Part shown: positions 1 through 8,939 of the stretch, one piece after another
How the letters are laid out: each line of letters begins with the position of its first letter
How positions within the stretch are numbered: position 1 is the stretch's first letter
Assembly (NCBI GenBank): GCA_002451015.1
Contig: DKBB01000067.1
Coordinates: 1,828 to 19,591 of the forward strand
DNA: 17,764 nucleotides
Origin: Acidobacteria bacterium UBA6911
Lineage (GTDB): Bacteria; Acidobacteriota; UBA6911
Direction: 5' to 3'
Translations under genes and position numbers: made by a program
The notes under the pieces: model-generated
What the model saw: the letters and a program-made list of their open reading frames with translations, nothing else
The model's database searches: none
Told to the model about the DNA's origin: nothing

Positions 1-710
1 GGAGTGGGCGCCCCTTCATAAACATCCGGAGCCCAGGAGTGGAACGGGACCAGGGCAATTTTAAAGCCGAAACCTACAAGCAGGAGGCCCATTCCGATCA
101 ATGTCGTGTTCTGGAAGCCTCCCTGCCAGGAAACCAGTTCACGGATCGTCTGGTAATTTGTGCTTCCCGTACTGCCGAATATGAGTGCGATGCCGTAAAG
201 CAGGAATGCCGTGGCGAAAGATCCCAAAAGGAAATATTTCAGCGAGGATTCATTAGAACGGATATCGTTTCTCTTGAATCCCGCAAGAACGTAAGTGGCG
301 ATCGAAAGAATTTCTATTCCTATGAAGGTAAGGATTAGGTCGCCGCTTGCGACCATCAGGCACATGCCGGATGAGGCGAATAGCAGCAAAGAGTAGTACT
401 CGCCCCGGTTTATCGACTCTCTTTCGTTGAACTTCATTGAAATCAGGGCTGAAATTGCAAGGATTACGAGAAAGAGCCATTGGAAGAAAATGCTGAAATT
501 ATCGACGATGTACATGCCGTTCAGAATTGTACGGGACTGGTCGCTCCATTGGGAACCCAGGCTGAACGCGGCAACGGCTGCCGCCAGCACTGCAATTCTT
601 GCCATTCGGCTTTTATGCGCCGCTGGGGTGAACGGCTCCAGCAGCATGAGTGCCATGGCAGCGATGACCAGGACAAATTGCGGTATCAAGAGTATTAAGT
701 CTTTGCCCAT
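1..710 (-). CDS. nuoN: NADH-quinone oxidoreductase subunit N (NuoN), C-terminal part beyond window
   Basis: This is a membrane-arm subunit of respiratory complex I, an antiporter-like protein that pumps protons in the inner membrane. The frame reads from ATG at 710 (MGKDLILLIPQFVLVIAAMA) to the window edge, giving 236 of an expected roughly 480 residues. Visible family features are repeated hydrophobic helices, a conserved Glu in the FIGIEILSIATYVL helix followed by KRND, and the Lys/His motif FKIALVPFHSWAPDVYEGAPT at the broken end. Those charged residues match the proton-channel residues of NuoL/M/N proteins. The start lies 3 bp after the nuoM stop, so translation is probably coupled; only a weak purine-rich site precedes it. 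No frameshift is seen in the visible part. Confidence 0.95.
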   Translation of the reverse strand, partial: MGKDLILLIPQFVLVIAAMALMLLEPFTPAAHKSRMARIAVLAAAVAAFSLGSQWSDQSRTILNGMYIVDNFSIFFQWLFLVILAISALISMKFNERESINRGEYYSLLLFASSGMCLMVASGDLILTFIGIEILSIATYVLAGFKRNDIRSNESSLKYFLLGSFATAFLLYGIALIFGSTGSTNYQTIRELVSWQGGFQNTTLIGMGLLLVGFGFKIALVPFHSWAPDVYEGAPT

Positions 711-713
711 TGT

Positions 714-2276
<1,563 letters not shown>

Positions 2277-2292
2277 GTCGTTATCGTCGCGC

Positions 2293-4233
2293 TCAGCCCC
2301 TTAAAACGGAGATATAAAAAAGCACTGCAACCGCTCCCAGCAGTATCCAGACTGCGTAGTTGCGAATGAGGCCGTTTTGAATGCCTTTGAGGACGGATGC
2401 CAGCCCTTGGATCGACTGACCGGATCCATTGACGATGCGGTCGATCAATCCAACATCAACTCCCTTCCACAGTATCCTGGTGGATGCCTGTTTCGTCGGA
2501 TTTATGATGGCGGCATCGTACATTTCATCCACGTAATATTTATTAAATAGGATTCCATGAATCCGGCGTAGGCGGGCCGACAGCGCATCGGCCGTTTCCG
2601 GACGCCGGACATAAATGCGGTATGCAATATAGATCGCCACTACGGCGACCAGTACGGATAAGAATGCAAATATGATTTCAAGACTGGTCGCATGATGCTC
2701 GGCTTCGGCATGGTACGTATGGAGAAGAGAAGGTTCAAGAAATTTGAAAAATCTGTTTTCCCCCAGGTGCATCCATGCCGGCGTCCCGACGAATCCTCCG
2801 CATATGGATAAAACCGCCAGGATAATCAGGGGGATAGTCATGCTTGAAGGGGATTCGTGCAGATGGTGCTCCACTTCCTCCGAATAACGGGCTTTGCCGA
2901 AGAAGGTCAGGAAAATAAGGCGGAACATGTAAAAAGCCGTCAAACCTGCGGTCAGCAGTCCGATGAACCAGACAACGGGATGGTTGTCGGCATACGCCAG
3001 CCAGAGAATTTCGTCCTTGCTGAAGAATCCCGCAAAAGGCGGGATGCCGCTAATTGCAAGTGTGGCGATAAACATCGTCAGGAAGGTTATGGGCGTGTGC
3101 TTGCGCAGGCCGCCCATGCGCATCATGTCCTGTTCACCGCTCATGGCGTGGATGACGCTTCCCGCTCCCAGGAAGAGCAGAGCCTTGAAAAATGCATGGG
3201 TCATCAGGTGGAAAATACCTGCTGAGAAAGCGCCCGCGCCCAGGGCTACAAACATGTACCCGAGCTGGCTTACGGTGGAATAGGCGAGCACCCGCTTGAT
3301 GTCGGTCTGGACCAGCCCGATGGTTGCCGCCAACAGGGCGGTCACGATGCCCACGATAATGACTACGTCGAGCGCGACAGGGGCCCGGCTGAAAATGGGC
3401 GAGCAGCGCACGACCATATAAACGCCTGCGGTTACCATGGTGGCCGCATGAATGAGAGCGCTGACGGGAGTCGGACCTTCCATTGCGTCCGGCAGCCATA
3501 CATAAAGCGGGATCTGGGCGCTTTTGCCCGTAGCGCCTACGAACAGTAGTATCCCGATAGCGGTCAGGATGCCCGCCTGTGCTTCCAGGGGGAATTGCTG
3601 GGAGTTTGCCGAGATCTGTCCGAATACTTCGCCAAAATTAAGACTGTTGAATGTAAGAAATACCAGGAATATTCCCAGGATGAATCCGACGTCTCCGATA
3701 CGGTTGACGATGAAGGCTTTTTTCCCGGCATCCCCGGCGCTCTTCCGGTCGAAATAATAGCTGATCAGCAGGTAGGAACAGAGCCCGACGCCTTCCCATC
3801 CGACGAACATCAGTAGAAAATTGCCGCCCAGGACCAGGATCAGCATGGAGAACAGAAAAAGGTTCATGTAGGCGAAAAAGCGATAGTACCCGTCCTCGGC
3901 ATGCATGTAGCCGATCGAATAGACATGGATCACAAATCCGACCCCGGTTACAACAAGAATCATCACGGCGGACAGGGGGTCGAGGAGGAATTCGGCCTCG
4001 GCTACAAAATCTCCCGAAGCAATCCAGCTGAAGCAGCGGATAAGCACATGCCGGTCATCCGGTGGAAGCTGGAGCAGTTCGAAAAATGAAACCGATGCGA
4101 GAATGAAGGAAATTCCCGCGGAGCCGCAGGCGATGCCCGTCACGGCTGATTTCGGCAGCTTTTTACCCGTAAAGCCATTGATGGCGGATCCAATCAGTGG
4201 AATTAGGGGAATCAGCCAAAGGTAATCAATCAT
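2293..4233 (-). CDS. nuoL: NADH-quinone oxidoreductase subunit L (NuoL)
   Basis: This is the distal antiporter-like membrane subunit of complex I, with the long lateral helix that runs along the membrane arm. Its 646 residues are typical, since NuoL is longer than NuoM or NuoN. Visible features are Glu147 in FVGWEGVGLCSYLLI, the YYFDRKSAGDAGKKAFIVNR loop, Lys237 in GATGKSAQIPLYVWLPDAME, and His262 in the SALIHAATMVTAG helix. The region after about residue 480 contains a His/Glu-rich stretch (YHAEAEHHA) and then the C-terminal helices. It lies 13 bp after nuoK and 16 bp before nuoM. An AAAGG-like site lies upstream of ATG 4233. Confidence 0.97.
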   Translation of the reverse strand: MIDYLWLIPLIPLIGSAINGFTGKKLPKSAVTGIACGSAGISFILASVSFFELLQLPPDDRHVLIRCFSWIASGDFVAEAEFLLDPLSAVMILVVTGVGFVIHVYSIGYMHAEDGYYRFFAYMNLFLFSMLILVLGGNFLLMFVGWEGVGLCSYLLISYYFDRKSAGDAGKKAFIVNRIGDVGFILGIFLVFLTFNSLNFGEVFGQISANSQQFPLEAQAGILTAIGILLFVGATGKSAQIPLYVWLPDAMEGPTPVSALIHAATMVTAGVYMVVRCSPIFSRAPVALDVVIIVGIVTALLAATIGLVQTDIKRVLAYSTVSQLGYMFVALGAGAFSAGIFHLMTHAFFKALLFLGAGSVIHAMSGEQDMMRMGGLRKHTPITFLTMFIATLAISGIPPFAGFFSKDEILWLAYADNHPVVWFIGLLTAGLTAFYMFRLIFLTFFGKARYSEEVEHHLHESPSSMTIPLIILAVLSICGGFVGTPAWMHLGENRFFKFLEPSLLHTYHAEAEHHATSLEIIFAFLSVLVAVVAIYIAYRIYVRRPETADALSARLRRIHGILFNKYYVDEMYDAAIINPTKQASTRILWKGVDVGLIDRIVNGSGQSIQGLASVLKGIQNGLIRNYAVWILLGAVAVLFYISVLRG

Positions 4234-4246
4234 GGTACAGAGCCTT

Positions 4247-4546
4247 TCACCATTTCATCGTATCGGCATCGTCTGCGTTCAGAGTGTTGCGATTCCGGTA
4301 GAGCACGATGGTGATTGCGAGCCCAACGGCTGCTTCAACTGCGGCGATCACCATAACAAAAAACACGATAATCTGTCCGTCGACCTGGTTCAGGAAACTT
4401 GAAAACGCGATAAAGCTGAGGTTCACGGCATTGAGCATCAGCTCGACACATAGAAACATCGATATGATGTTCTTTTTTATGATGAAGCCTACGGCTCCCA
4501 CGGTGAACAGGAGCATGCTTAGAATGAGATAGTGCAATAGGTCCAT
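4247..4546 (-). CDS. nuoK: NADH-quinone oxidoreductase subunit K (NuoK)
   Basis: This is a small three-helix membrane subunit of complex I, 99 residues long, the usual length. It carries the two conserved membrane glutamates of the family: Glu35 in the MFLCVELMLNAVNL helix and Glu71 in VIAAVEAAVGLAI. These form part of the charged relay between the quinone site and the antiporter-like subunits. It starts 2 bp after the nuoJ stop and is followed 13 bp later by nuoL, in the canonical J-K-L order. The C-terminal tail (residues 85-99) is polar and ends in MKW. Confidence 0.97.
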   Translation of the reverse strand: MDLLHYLILSMLLFTVGAVGFIIKKNIISMFLCVELMLNAVNLSFIAFSSFLNQVDGQIIVFFVMVIAAVEAAVGLAITIVLYRNRNTLNADDADTMKW

Positions 4547-4548
4547 AC

Positions 4549-5061
4549 TTATTTAGGTTGCTGTCGCTTGGCGAGTACGACGACGCCGACAATTGCAATC
4601 AGAATCAATACCGATGTCATTTCAAACGGCAGCAGGTAGTCGTTGAACAAGACATCTCCCAGTTGTTTTACCGATCCCACTCCGCCGTCGATACCTCTGA
4701 GGTTCTTGGGGGTCGGGGCGAGATCGTAGGATTTCAATATCGGGTATAAAAGAGTGACCGTCAGGATGCCCAGGAGAACTCCGATATAGGCGAGGAACGC
4801 TTTTTTGCCGCGTATGATCGCGGATGAAAAGGGATCCAGCAGCATGATGACGAAAAGAAATACCACCATAATGGCTCCGGCGTAGACAATGACCTGGATG
4901 GCGGCGATAAAGGGGGATTCCAGAATCAAGTACAGCACCGCCACGGAGCAGAGGCAGATGATGAGGGAAATGGCCGAATAAAAAACTTTGCGGTTTGCAA
5001 CCACAAAAATTGCCGAAACAAGTGCAATTCCGCCGAAGAGATAAAATAGTACCGTTTCCAT
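4549..5061 (-). CDS. nuoJ: NADH-quinone oxidoreductase subunit J (NuoJ)
   Basis: This is the 170-residue five-helix membrane subunit J of complex I. The signature helix AAIQVIVYAGAIMVVFLFVI includes Tyr60, the position known for the pi-bulge region of NuoJ that couples quinone chemistry to proton pumping. A loop (about 108-140) containing several Gly/Asp residues joins the last helices. The start codon overlaps the stop of nuoE by one base (TAATG), so the two are translationally coupled. In most operons nuoJ follows nuoI; here it directly follows nuoE, which is unusual. Confidence 0.96.
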   Translation of the reverse strand: METVLFYLFGGIALVSAIFVVANRKVFYSAISLIICLCSVAVLYLILESPFIAAIQVIVYAGAIMVVFLFVIMLLDPFSSAIIRGKKAFLAYIGVLLGILTVTLLYPILKSYDLAPTPKNLRGIDGGVGSVKQLGDVLFNDYLLPFEMTSVLILIAIVGVVVLAKRQQPK

Positions 5062-5525
5062 TATTCCAGGCTGTCCAGAATCTTATCAAGCTTTTCCGGA
5101 GTAAGTTCTTCGTGATAATCGTCGTTGATCTGAACGACCGGGCTCGTTCCGCAGGATCCCAGGCATTCCACTTCCAGCAATGTATATTTCCCGTCCGCTG
5201 AGGTTTCTCCCGGCTTTATCCCAAGCTTTTTGGTGAGATGAGCCATGATGTCTTCCGCGTTGCAGAGCTGGCAGGAGATATTCGTGCAGACCTGAAGGAC
5301 ATATTTCCCCACAGGATTTCTATGAAACATCGTATAAAAGCTGGTCACTTCATGCACTTCATTCGGAGAAATTTCGAATATTTCAGCGACCTCACGCATC
5401 GTGTCCTGGGAAATATACCCGAGTTCTTTCTGAACGAGATGCAGAGAGGGGATAAGTGCGGACCTCTTCTGGGGGTACTTACTGATTAAATCCTCAATCT
5501 GCTTACATGCCGAATCGGATAGCAT
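5061..5525 (-). CDS. nuoE: NADH-quinone oxidoreductase subunit E (NuoE), 2Fe-2S thioredoxin-like protein
   Basis: This is the peripheral subunit of the NADH-oxidising arm that carries the N1a-type 2Fe-2S cluster, 154 residues long (normal). The four ligands are clear: Cys80 and Cys85 in QVCTNISCQLC, and Cys121 and Cys125 in EVECLGSCGTSPV. This is the C-x4-C / C-x3-C pattern of the family. An N-terminal helical domain with the typical LHLVQKELGYIS and VTSFYTMFHR segments precedes it. It is the first gene of the visible operon, with ATG at 5525 and an AGGA about 9 nt upstream. Its usual partner nuoF (FMN/NADH binding) is not adjacent; the next gene is nuoJ. A related NuoE-like subunit of a hydrogenase or formate dehydrogenase could look similar, but the operon context favours complex I. 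Confidence 0.93.
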   Translation of the reverse strand: MLSDSACKQIEDLISKYPQKRSALIPSLHLVQKELGYISQDTMREVAEIFEISPNEVHEVTSFYTMFHRNPVGKYVLQVCTNISCQLCNAEDIMAHLTKKLGIKPGETSADGKYTLLEVECLGSCGTSPVVQINDDYHEELTPEKLDKILDSLE

Positions 5526-5984
5526 GTGAATAATCCTAGTGAAATTAAAACAGGCGTATTTATAAAACCAGGAAGCCCTACAAATAATTGCGAATCAAAT
5601 ACTTGGGACGGATAAATCCTGGAGGGATGATCTTAGTGGACAGATTCCGGCGCTGTCAAGGGTTTTCTAAATGTAAGGAGTCGGTAATGAACAACACGCA
5701 GGAGGAGTCGGTGAAAATCCGTGGATTGACGTTCAGCGGGGTGCGGAAATGGTCCAGGGTCGAAGATCGAAGGTCAAAAACCTTCGGGGATGGGACGTTC
5801 GGACTTTGGTGGGGAAGATGTGGGGTGACGGTAGGGGCGAATCTTCCGGCTTCGCTTTCAGCTACGCCGGACAAGTTGGTGTTCGACCGACTTTCGCGGT
5901 CATGTCATAAGGCTTTACGTTTCCTCACGTAATTTCAGGATATCTCGGATCCATCTCAGGCAAAACCCGGGTTCGCCCTGTGCA
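5526..5984. other. 459-bp intergenic region between nuoE and the Fe-S scaffold gene
   Basis: No recognisable gene fills this gap. On the minus strand it holds the likely nuo promoter (5630-5659). On the plus strand there is a 10-bp direct repeat AGGAGTCGGT (5676-5685 and 5703-5712). A perfect 7-bp hairpin CGAAGGT/ACCTTCG lies at 5768-5786. A second inverted repeat TCCGGC/GCCGGA (5845-5871) surrounds an imperfect stem. An open frame from ATG 5687 to 5932 (81 residues) has a perfect AAGGAG six bases upstream. Its product is Arg-rich and low in recognisable structure, and half of it overlaps the hairpins, so I do not call it a gene. Confidence 0.6.
5630..5659 (-). promoter_or_regulatory. Probable sigma70-type promoter of the nuoE-JKLMN operon
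   Basis: On the minus strand a perfect -35 box TTGACA (5659-5654) is followed by an 18-bp spacer and TAAGAT (5635-5630), four of six matches to the -10 consensus. Transcription would start near 5622, giving a leader of about 95 nt before the nuoE ATG at 5525. It is the best promoter-like match I found upstream of the operon. Confidence 0.5.
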
Positions 5985-6419
5985 CTATTTGCGGTAGAGC
6001 TTTTTCCAGGGCTGCTGTTGCGTCACAAGGCAGTCCCTCAAAGCGGTCTGCAGTGTCTGGGCGGCAAGTTCCGCGCAGTGCAGGTTTCCTTCCGGCAGGT
6101 CTTCCAGCGCCTCGGCAATATCCGACCCGGTCACTTTCATCGCCTGGGCTATTGTCTTATCCTGCGCCAGTTCCGTTGCCATGCTGCCGCAGGCAATGGT
6201 TGCGGCGCAACCGTCGGTCCAGAATCCTGCATTCCAGATTGAACTGTTGCGGATTTGCAGCCAGATTTTCATGTTTTCGCCGCAACCGCTGCTGCAGGCG
6301 GCGTAACCGTCCGCGTTTCGGAACTGTAAGGTATTGCGTGGATTTAATACATGATCGACGGTGGTTTCCGAGTATATTTCCCGCAAACGTTTTCTTATCT
6401 CTTCAGACTGATCCGGCAT
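5985..6419 (-). CDS. IscU/NifU-type Fe-S cluster assembly scaffold protein
   Basis: This is a 144-residue protein of the NifU N-terminal/IscU fold, the scaffold on which Fe-S clusters are built before transfer to apoproteins. The three ligand cysteines are present: Cys46 in SSGCGENM, Cys71 in WTDGCAATIACGSMATEL, and Cys115 in LHCAELAAQTL, with His114 beside the last as in IscU. The TDGCxxxIACGSMATEL block resembles the stand-alone scaffolds of anaerobes. The residue two after the first Cys is Glu48 where IscU normally has Asp. I chose ATG at 6419; an in-frame GTG at 6437 would add six residues but lies inside a repeat element. Neither start has a strong ribosome site. No cysteine desulfurase gene is adjacent, and the target is unknown; complex I encoded next door is only a guess. 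Confidence 0.85.
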   Translation of the reverse strand: MPDQSEEIRKRLREIYSETTVDHVLNPRNTLQFRNADGYAACSSGCGENMKIWLQIRNSSIWNAGFWTDGCAATIACGSMATELAQDKTIAQAMKVTGSDIAEALEDLPEGNLHCAELAAQTLQTALRDCLVTQQQPWKKLYRK

Positions 6420-6429
6420 AATAAAAAAC

Positions 6430-6673
6430 CGTTGCACGTTGTAAGTTTTACACGTTGCACGTTAAAACCAGAAAGATCGTTGAACGTTCGAAACCAAAGC
6501 ATCGTTGGAACGTTAAAAGTAAGCACTTAATATAAGAAAAGAAACCGTAACTTTCAAATTGGAAAAACGCCGAATAACACCGGATGGACCTCACAATCGG
6601 CTTAAAACTCCTAAAGACGCTTTTTTTTAACGTTCAACGCTCTAACGTTCCTACCTGCAAGGACGTTTTAATT
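6430..6673. repeat. AACGTT-type degenerate palindromic repeat block (copy A)
   Basis: This block fills the gap between the Fe-S scaffold gene and thiS. The left part has CGTTGCACGTT twice (6430-6440 and 6453-6463), then TCGTTGAACGTT (6478-6489) and CGTTGGAACGTTAAAAG (6503-6519). The right part has the opposite orientation: AACGTTCAACG (6629-6639) and TAACGTTC, preceded by a run of eight T. The stretch 6464-6519 aligns with 12984-13036 in another intergenic gap at about four-fifths identity by eye. The middle (6520-6620) shows nothing I recognise. It contains no open gene and no thiamine riboswitch consensus. Confidence 0.7.
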
Positions 6674-6680
6674 TCATTAC

Positions 6681-6710
6681 TTGATTTGATGCAAACGCGG
6701 TGCGTATGAT
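6681..6710 (+). promoter_or_regulatory. Possible promoter of thiS-thiG with very short leader
   Basis: TTGATT (6681-6686), an 18-bp spacer and TATGAT (6705-6710; five of six matches to the -10 consensus) lie just upstream of thiS. Transcription would begin near 6717, only a few bases from ATG 6720 and 12 from ATG 6729. That would explain the lack of a convincing Shine-Dalgarno sequence and would exclude the GTG at 6711 as start. Confidence 0.4.
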
Positions 6711-6719
6711 GTGACTTCA

Positions 6720-6929
6720 ATGGAAAACATGACCCTTGTAATCAATGGTGAAACTCGTTCGATCCCTGTGATTTCAAACGTATTGGAACTTATCCGACAC
6801 CTCGAAATCGGCGAAGAAGGGATTGCGGTGGAATTGAATAAGAACATTATTCGTCGGAGAGACTGGAATGAAACTCCTTTACGGGACCGTGATCGGGTGG
6901 AAATCGTTCAATTAGTCGGAGGAGGCTGA
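6720..6929 (+). CDS. thiS: Sulfur carrier protein ThiS
   Basis: This is a small ubiquitin-fold sulfur carrier of thiamine biosynthesis. Its C-terminal glycine is activated to a thiocarboxylate that donates sulfur to the thiazole ring made by ThiG. The product from ATG 6720 is 69 residues, normal for ThiS, and ends in the required Gly-Gly (LVGGG). The N-terminal TLVINGETR strand and the central AVELNKNII segment match the family. Start choice is uncertain: GTG 6711, ATG 6720 or ATG 6729 are all possible. The family pattern (MTLVINGE) favours one of the two ATG codons. The stop is 12 bp before thiG. ThiF and ThiH are not adjacent. Confidence 0.9.
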   Translation: MENMTLVINGETRSIPVISNVLELIRHLEIGEEGIAVELNKNIIRRRDWNETPLRDRDRVEIVQLVGGG

Positions 6930-6941
6930 TCGGAGCAAGCC

Positions 6942-7727
6942 ATGGCATATTCTACAGAAGAGGACAAATTGGTACTGGGAGGCCGTACCTTTCTATCCCG
7001 TTTGCTGGTGGGAACGGGAAAATATTCAAACTTTCCGCTCATGAAGCAGGCGCTGGAGAGGTCGGAAACCCAAATTGTGACGGTAGCCGTGCGGCGTGTG
7101 AACCTGGACAGATCCTCCGAATCGCTTCTTGATTATCTGGATACCGACCGTTATATCATTCTGCCGAACACTGCTGCCTGTTATACGGCGGATGAAGCAA
7201 TCCGAACGGCGCATCTTGCGAGAGAAGCGGGATTGTCCGACTGGGTGAAGCTCGAAGTTATCGGGGATGAAAAGACGCTGTTCCCTGACACTGAAGCGCT
7301 TCTTGAAGCAACGAAGACACTTGTCCGGGACGGATTCGTTGTTCTTCCGTATACCAATGACGATCCTGTCATGGCCCGGAAACTAGAGGACGCAGGTGCG
7401 GCGGCCGTTATGCCGCTCGGGGCGCCCATCGGTTCAGGTATGGGCCTTCAGAATCCCGCAAATATCCGTATTGTCATGGAGAGCGTTTCGGTGCCCGTGA
7501 TTGTGGATGCGGGCGTGGGAACCGCTTCCGACGCGGCAATAGCAATGGAACTCGGATGTGACGCCGTTTTGATGAATACGGGCATAGCGGGGGCGCAGGA
7601 TCCGGTTGCGATGGCCGCGGCTATGAACCTTGCCGTAAAGGCGGGCCGCATGGCGTTCAAAGCGGGCCGGATTCCCAAGAAACTGTATGCTTCCGCCAGC
7701 AGCCCAATCGAGGGAATCTCCCGCTGA
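6942..7727 (+). CDS. thiG: Thiazole synthase ThiG
   Basis: This is the cytoplasmic TIM-barrel enzyme that joins 1-deoxy-D-xylulose 5-phosphate, dehydroglycine and the ThiS thiocarboxylate into thiazole phosphate. Its 261 residues are typical. Visible motifs are [11 protein letters not shown] near the N-terminus, [10 protein letters not shown] (47-56), the Schiff-base Lys103 in [11 protein letters not shown], the [17 protein letters not shown] segment, and phosphate-binding loops [15 protein letters not shown] and [25 protein letters not shown] lies six bases before ATG 6942. It follows thiS by 12 bp, so the pair is co-transcribed. No thiamine riboswitch was recognised upstream. Confidence 0.97.
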   Translation: MAYSTEEDKLVLGGRTFLSRLLVGTGKYSNFPLMKQALERSETQIVTVAVRRVNLDRSSESLLDYLDTDRYIILPNTAACYTADEAIRTAHLAREAGLSDWVKLEVIGDEKTLFPDTEALLEATKTLVRDGFVVLPYTNDDPVMARKLEDAGAAAVMPLGAPIGSGMGLQNPANIRIVMESVSVPVIVDAGVGTASDAAIAMELGCDAVLMNTGIAGAQDPVAMAAAMNLAVKAGRMAFKAGRIPKKLYASASSPIEGISR

Positions 7728-7769
7728 CCGAATATCCGAATATGGAATTGCAGGGGGATTTCCCGTAAT

Positions 7770-7798
7770 TTGCCAGGAACGCTGCACCCCGTTAATAA
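7770..7798 (+). promoter_or_regulatory. Weak promoter candidate upstream of aroB
   Basis: TTGCCA (7770-7775; five of six matches to the -35 consensus), a 17-bp spacer and TAATAA (7793-7798; three of six) lie in the 96-bp thiG-aroB gap. A start near 7805 would leave about 18 nt of leader containing the aroB ribosome site. Readthrough from thiG is equally possible. Confidence 0.28.
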
Positions 7799-7823
7799 AA
7801 CCACCGTATAAAAGGATTGTATA

Positions 7824-8939
7824 TTGAGAGAACTGAATGTGGACCTGGCCGAGCGCACCTACCCTGTTATGGTCGGTTCCGGTCTTCTTTCCTCGGCAGG
7901 CAGGCTTCTAGCCCGGCGCGGATTGGATGCACCGCCCATTGTTATTACCAATCGAACGATACTGAAGTTTCATGGCCCCCCCCTTCTGCAATCGATCCGG
8001 GAGGTTTTCGGCGATCCTGCCGTAGTCTGTATAAGGGACGGAGAGCGTTTCAAAAACCATGAAACCCTGATGCAGATATACCGGGGAATGTTCCGGGCTA
8101 ATGCAAACAGGCGCTCGTGGATCCTGGCGTTCGGTGGCGGGGTGGTCGGCGATATCGCGGGATTCGCCGCAGCGACATTCATGCGCGGGATACCCTTTGT
8201 AATGGTGCCTACAACCCTGCTTGCGCAAATCGACAGTTCCATCGGCGGCAAAGTCGCCATCAACGTCCCGCAGGGCAAGAACCTGATCGGTGCATTCCAC
8301 CAGCCTGCAGCGGTGCTTTCCGATACCGATGTACTAAAAACTCTTCCCGAAAGGGAACTGGCTTCGGGACTTTATGAAATCGTCAAGCACGCGGCGATAC
8401 GTTCGGAGTCTCTTATGCGGTACCTGGAGAGCCGTCTTGAGGCGATCCAGCACTGCCAGACCAGAGAAATGACCCACATCATAGTGGAATCGGTCCGGAT
8501 CAAAGCCGGTGTAGTGGCAAGTGACGAAAAGGAGGCGGACCTGCGTATGATTCTGAATTACGGCCATACGGTCGGCCATGCTTTTGAAGCCGCCACGGAT
8601 TACAAGCGTTTCAAGCACGGGGAAGCCGTTGCCTGGGGCATGATAGCGGCTGTCGGTTTCGGCCGGGAACTGGGCCACCTCCGCCCAGGCGAGGCAAGAC
8701 GATTGATCGACCTTATTCACAGGGTTCGGCCGCTTCCTTCCCTTAAAGGAATCCGTCTCAATCCCCTATGGAATGCCCTGGTGAGGGACAAGAAATTCCG
8801 TTCGGGAGATATCCGAATGATTCTGCTCAACCGGATTGGGGATGCAGAAATCCGGTCCGGTGTGGACGCCGCCACGATCAGGCGCTTCCTGCGGGGATTT
8901 CTTGCCTCCGGCGGTAATTTAGAGGATCGGCGTGGATAA
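7824..8939 (+). CDS. aroB: 3-dehydroquinate synthase (AroB)
   Basis: This is the second enzyme of the shikimate pathway. It converts DAHP to 3-dehydroquinate using NAD and a divalent metal, in the cytoplasm. The 371-residue length is normal. The NAD-binding loop GGGVVGDIAGFAA starts at 104, and VPTTLLAQIDSSIGGKVAIN follows. Metal-ligand candidates equivalent to E. coli Glu184, His247 and His264 are Glu185 (GLYEIVKHA), His248 (NYGHTVGHAFE) and His265 (KHGEAVAWGM). The start is TTG at 7824, supported by AGGA at 7812-7815 with an 8-nt gap; no better ATG gives the N-terminal strand. Its 3' end overlaps the next gene by 8 bp, implying coupled translation. The product feeds chorismate for menaquinone and aromatic amino acids. 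Confidence 0.96.
   Translation: MRELNVDLAERTYPVMVGSGLLSSAGRLLARRGLDAPPIVITNRTILKFHGPPLLQSIREVFGDPAVVCIRDGERFKNHETLMQIYRGMFRANANRRSWILAFGGGVVGDIAGFAAATFMRGIPFVMVPTTLLAQIDSSIGGKVAINVPQGKNLIGAFHQPAAVLSDTDVLKTLPERELASGLYEIVKHAAIRSESLMRYLESRLEAIQHCQTREMTHIIVESVRIKAGVVASDEKEADLRMILNYGHTVGHAFEAATDYKRFKHGEAVAWGMIAAVGFGRELGHLRPGEARRLIDLIHRVRPLPSLKGIRLNPLWNALVRDKKFRSGDIRMILLNRIGDAEIRSGVDAATIRRFLRGFLASGGNLEDRRG

Noticed and set aside
6420..6437. GTG start at 6437 for the Fe-S scaffold gene
   Set aside because: It lies in the repeat block, has no ribosome site and adds residues not typical of the family.
6430..6519. CRISPR array suggested by repeated CGTTGAACGTT words
   Set aside because: Units vary in length and sequence, are present in both orientations, and have no regular spacers or cas genes.
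6440..6719. Thiamine pyrophosphate riboswitch upstream of thiS
   Set aside because: Neither the CTGAGA box nor the other conserved riboswitch words could be found; the region is repeat sequence.
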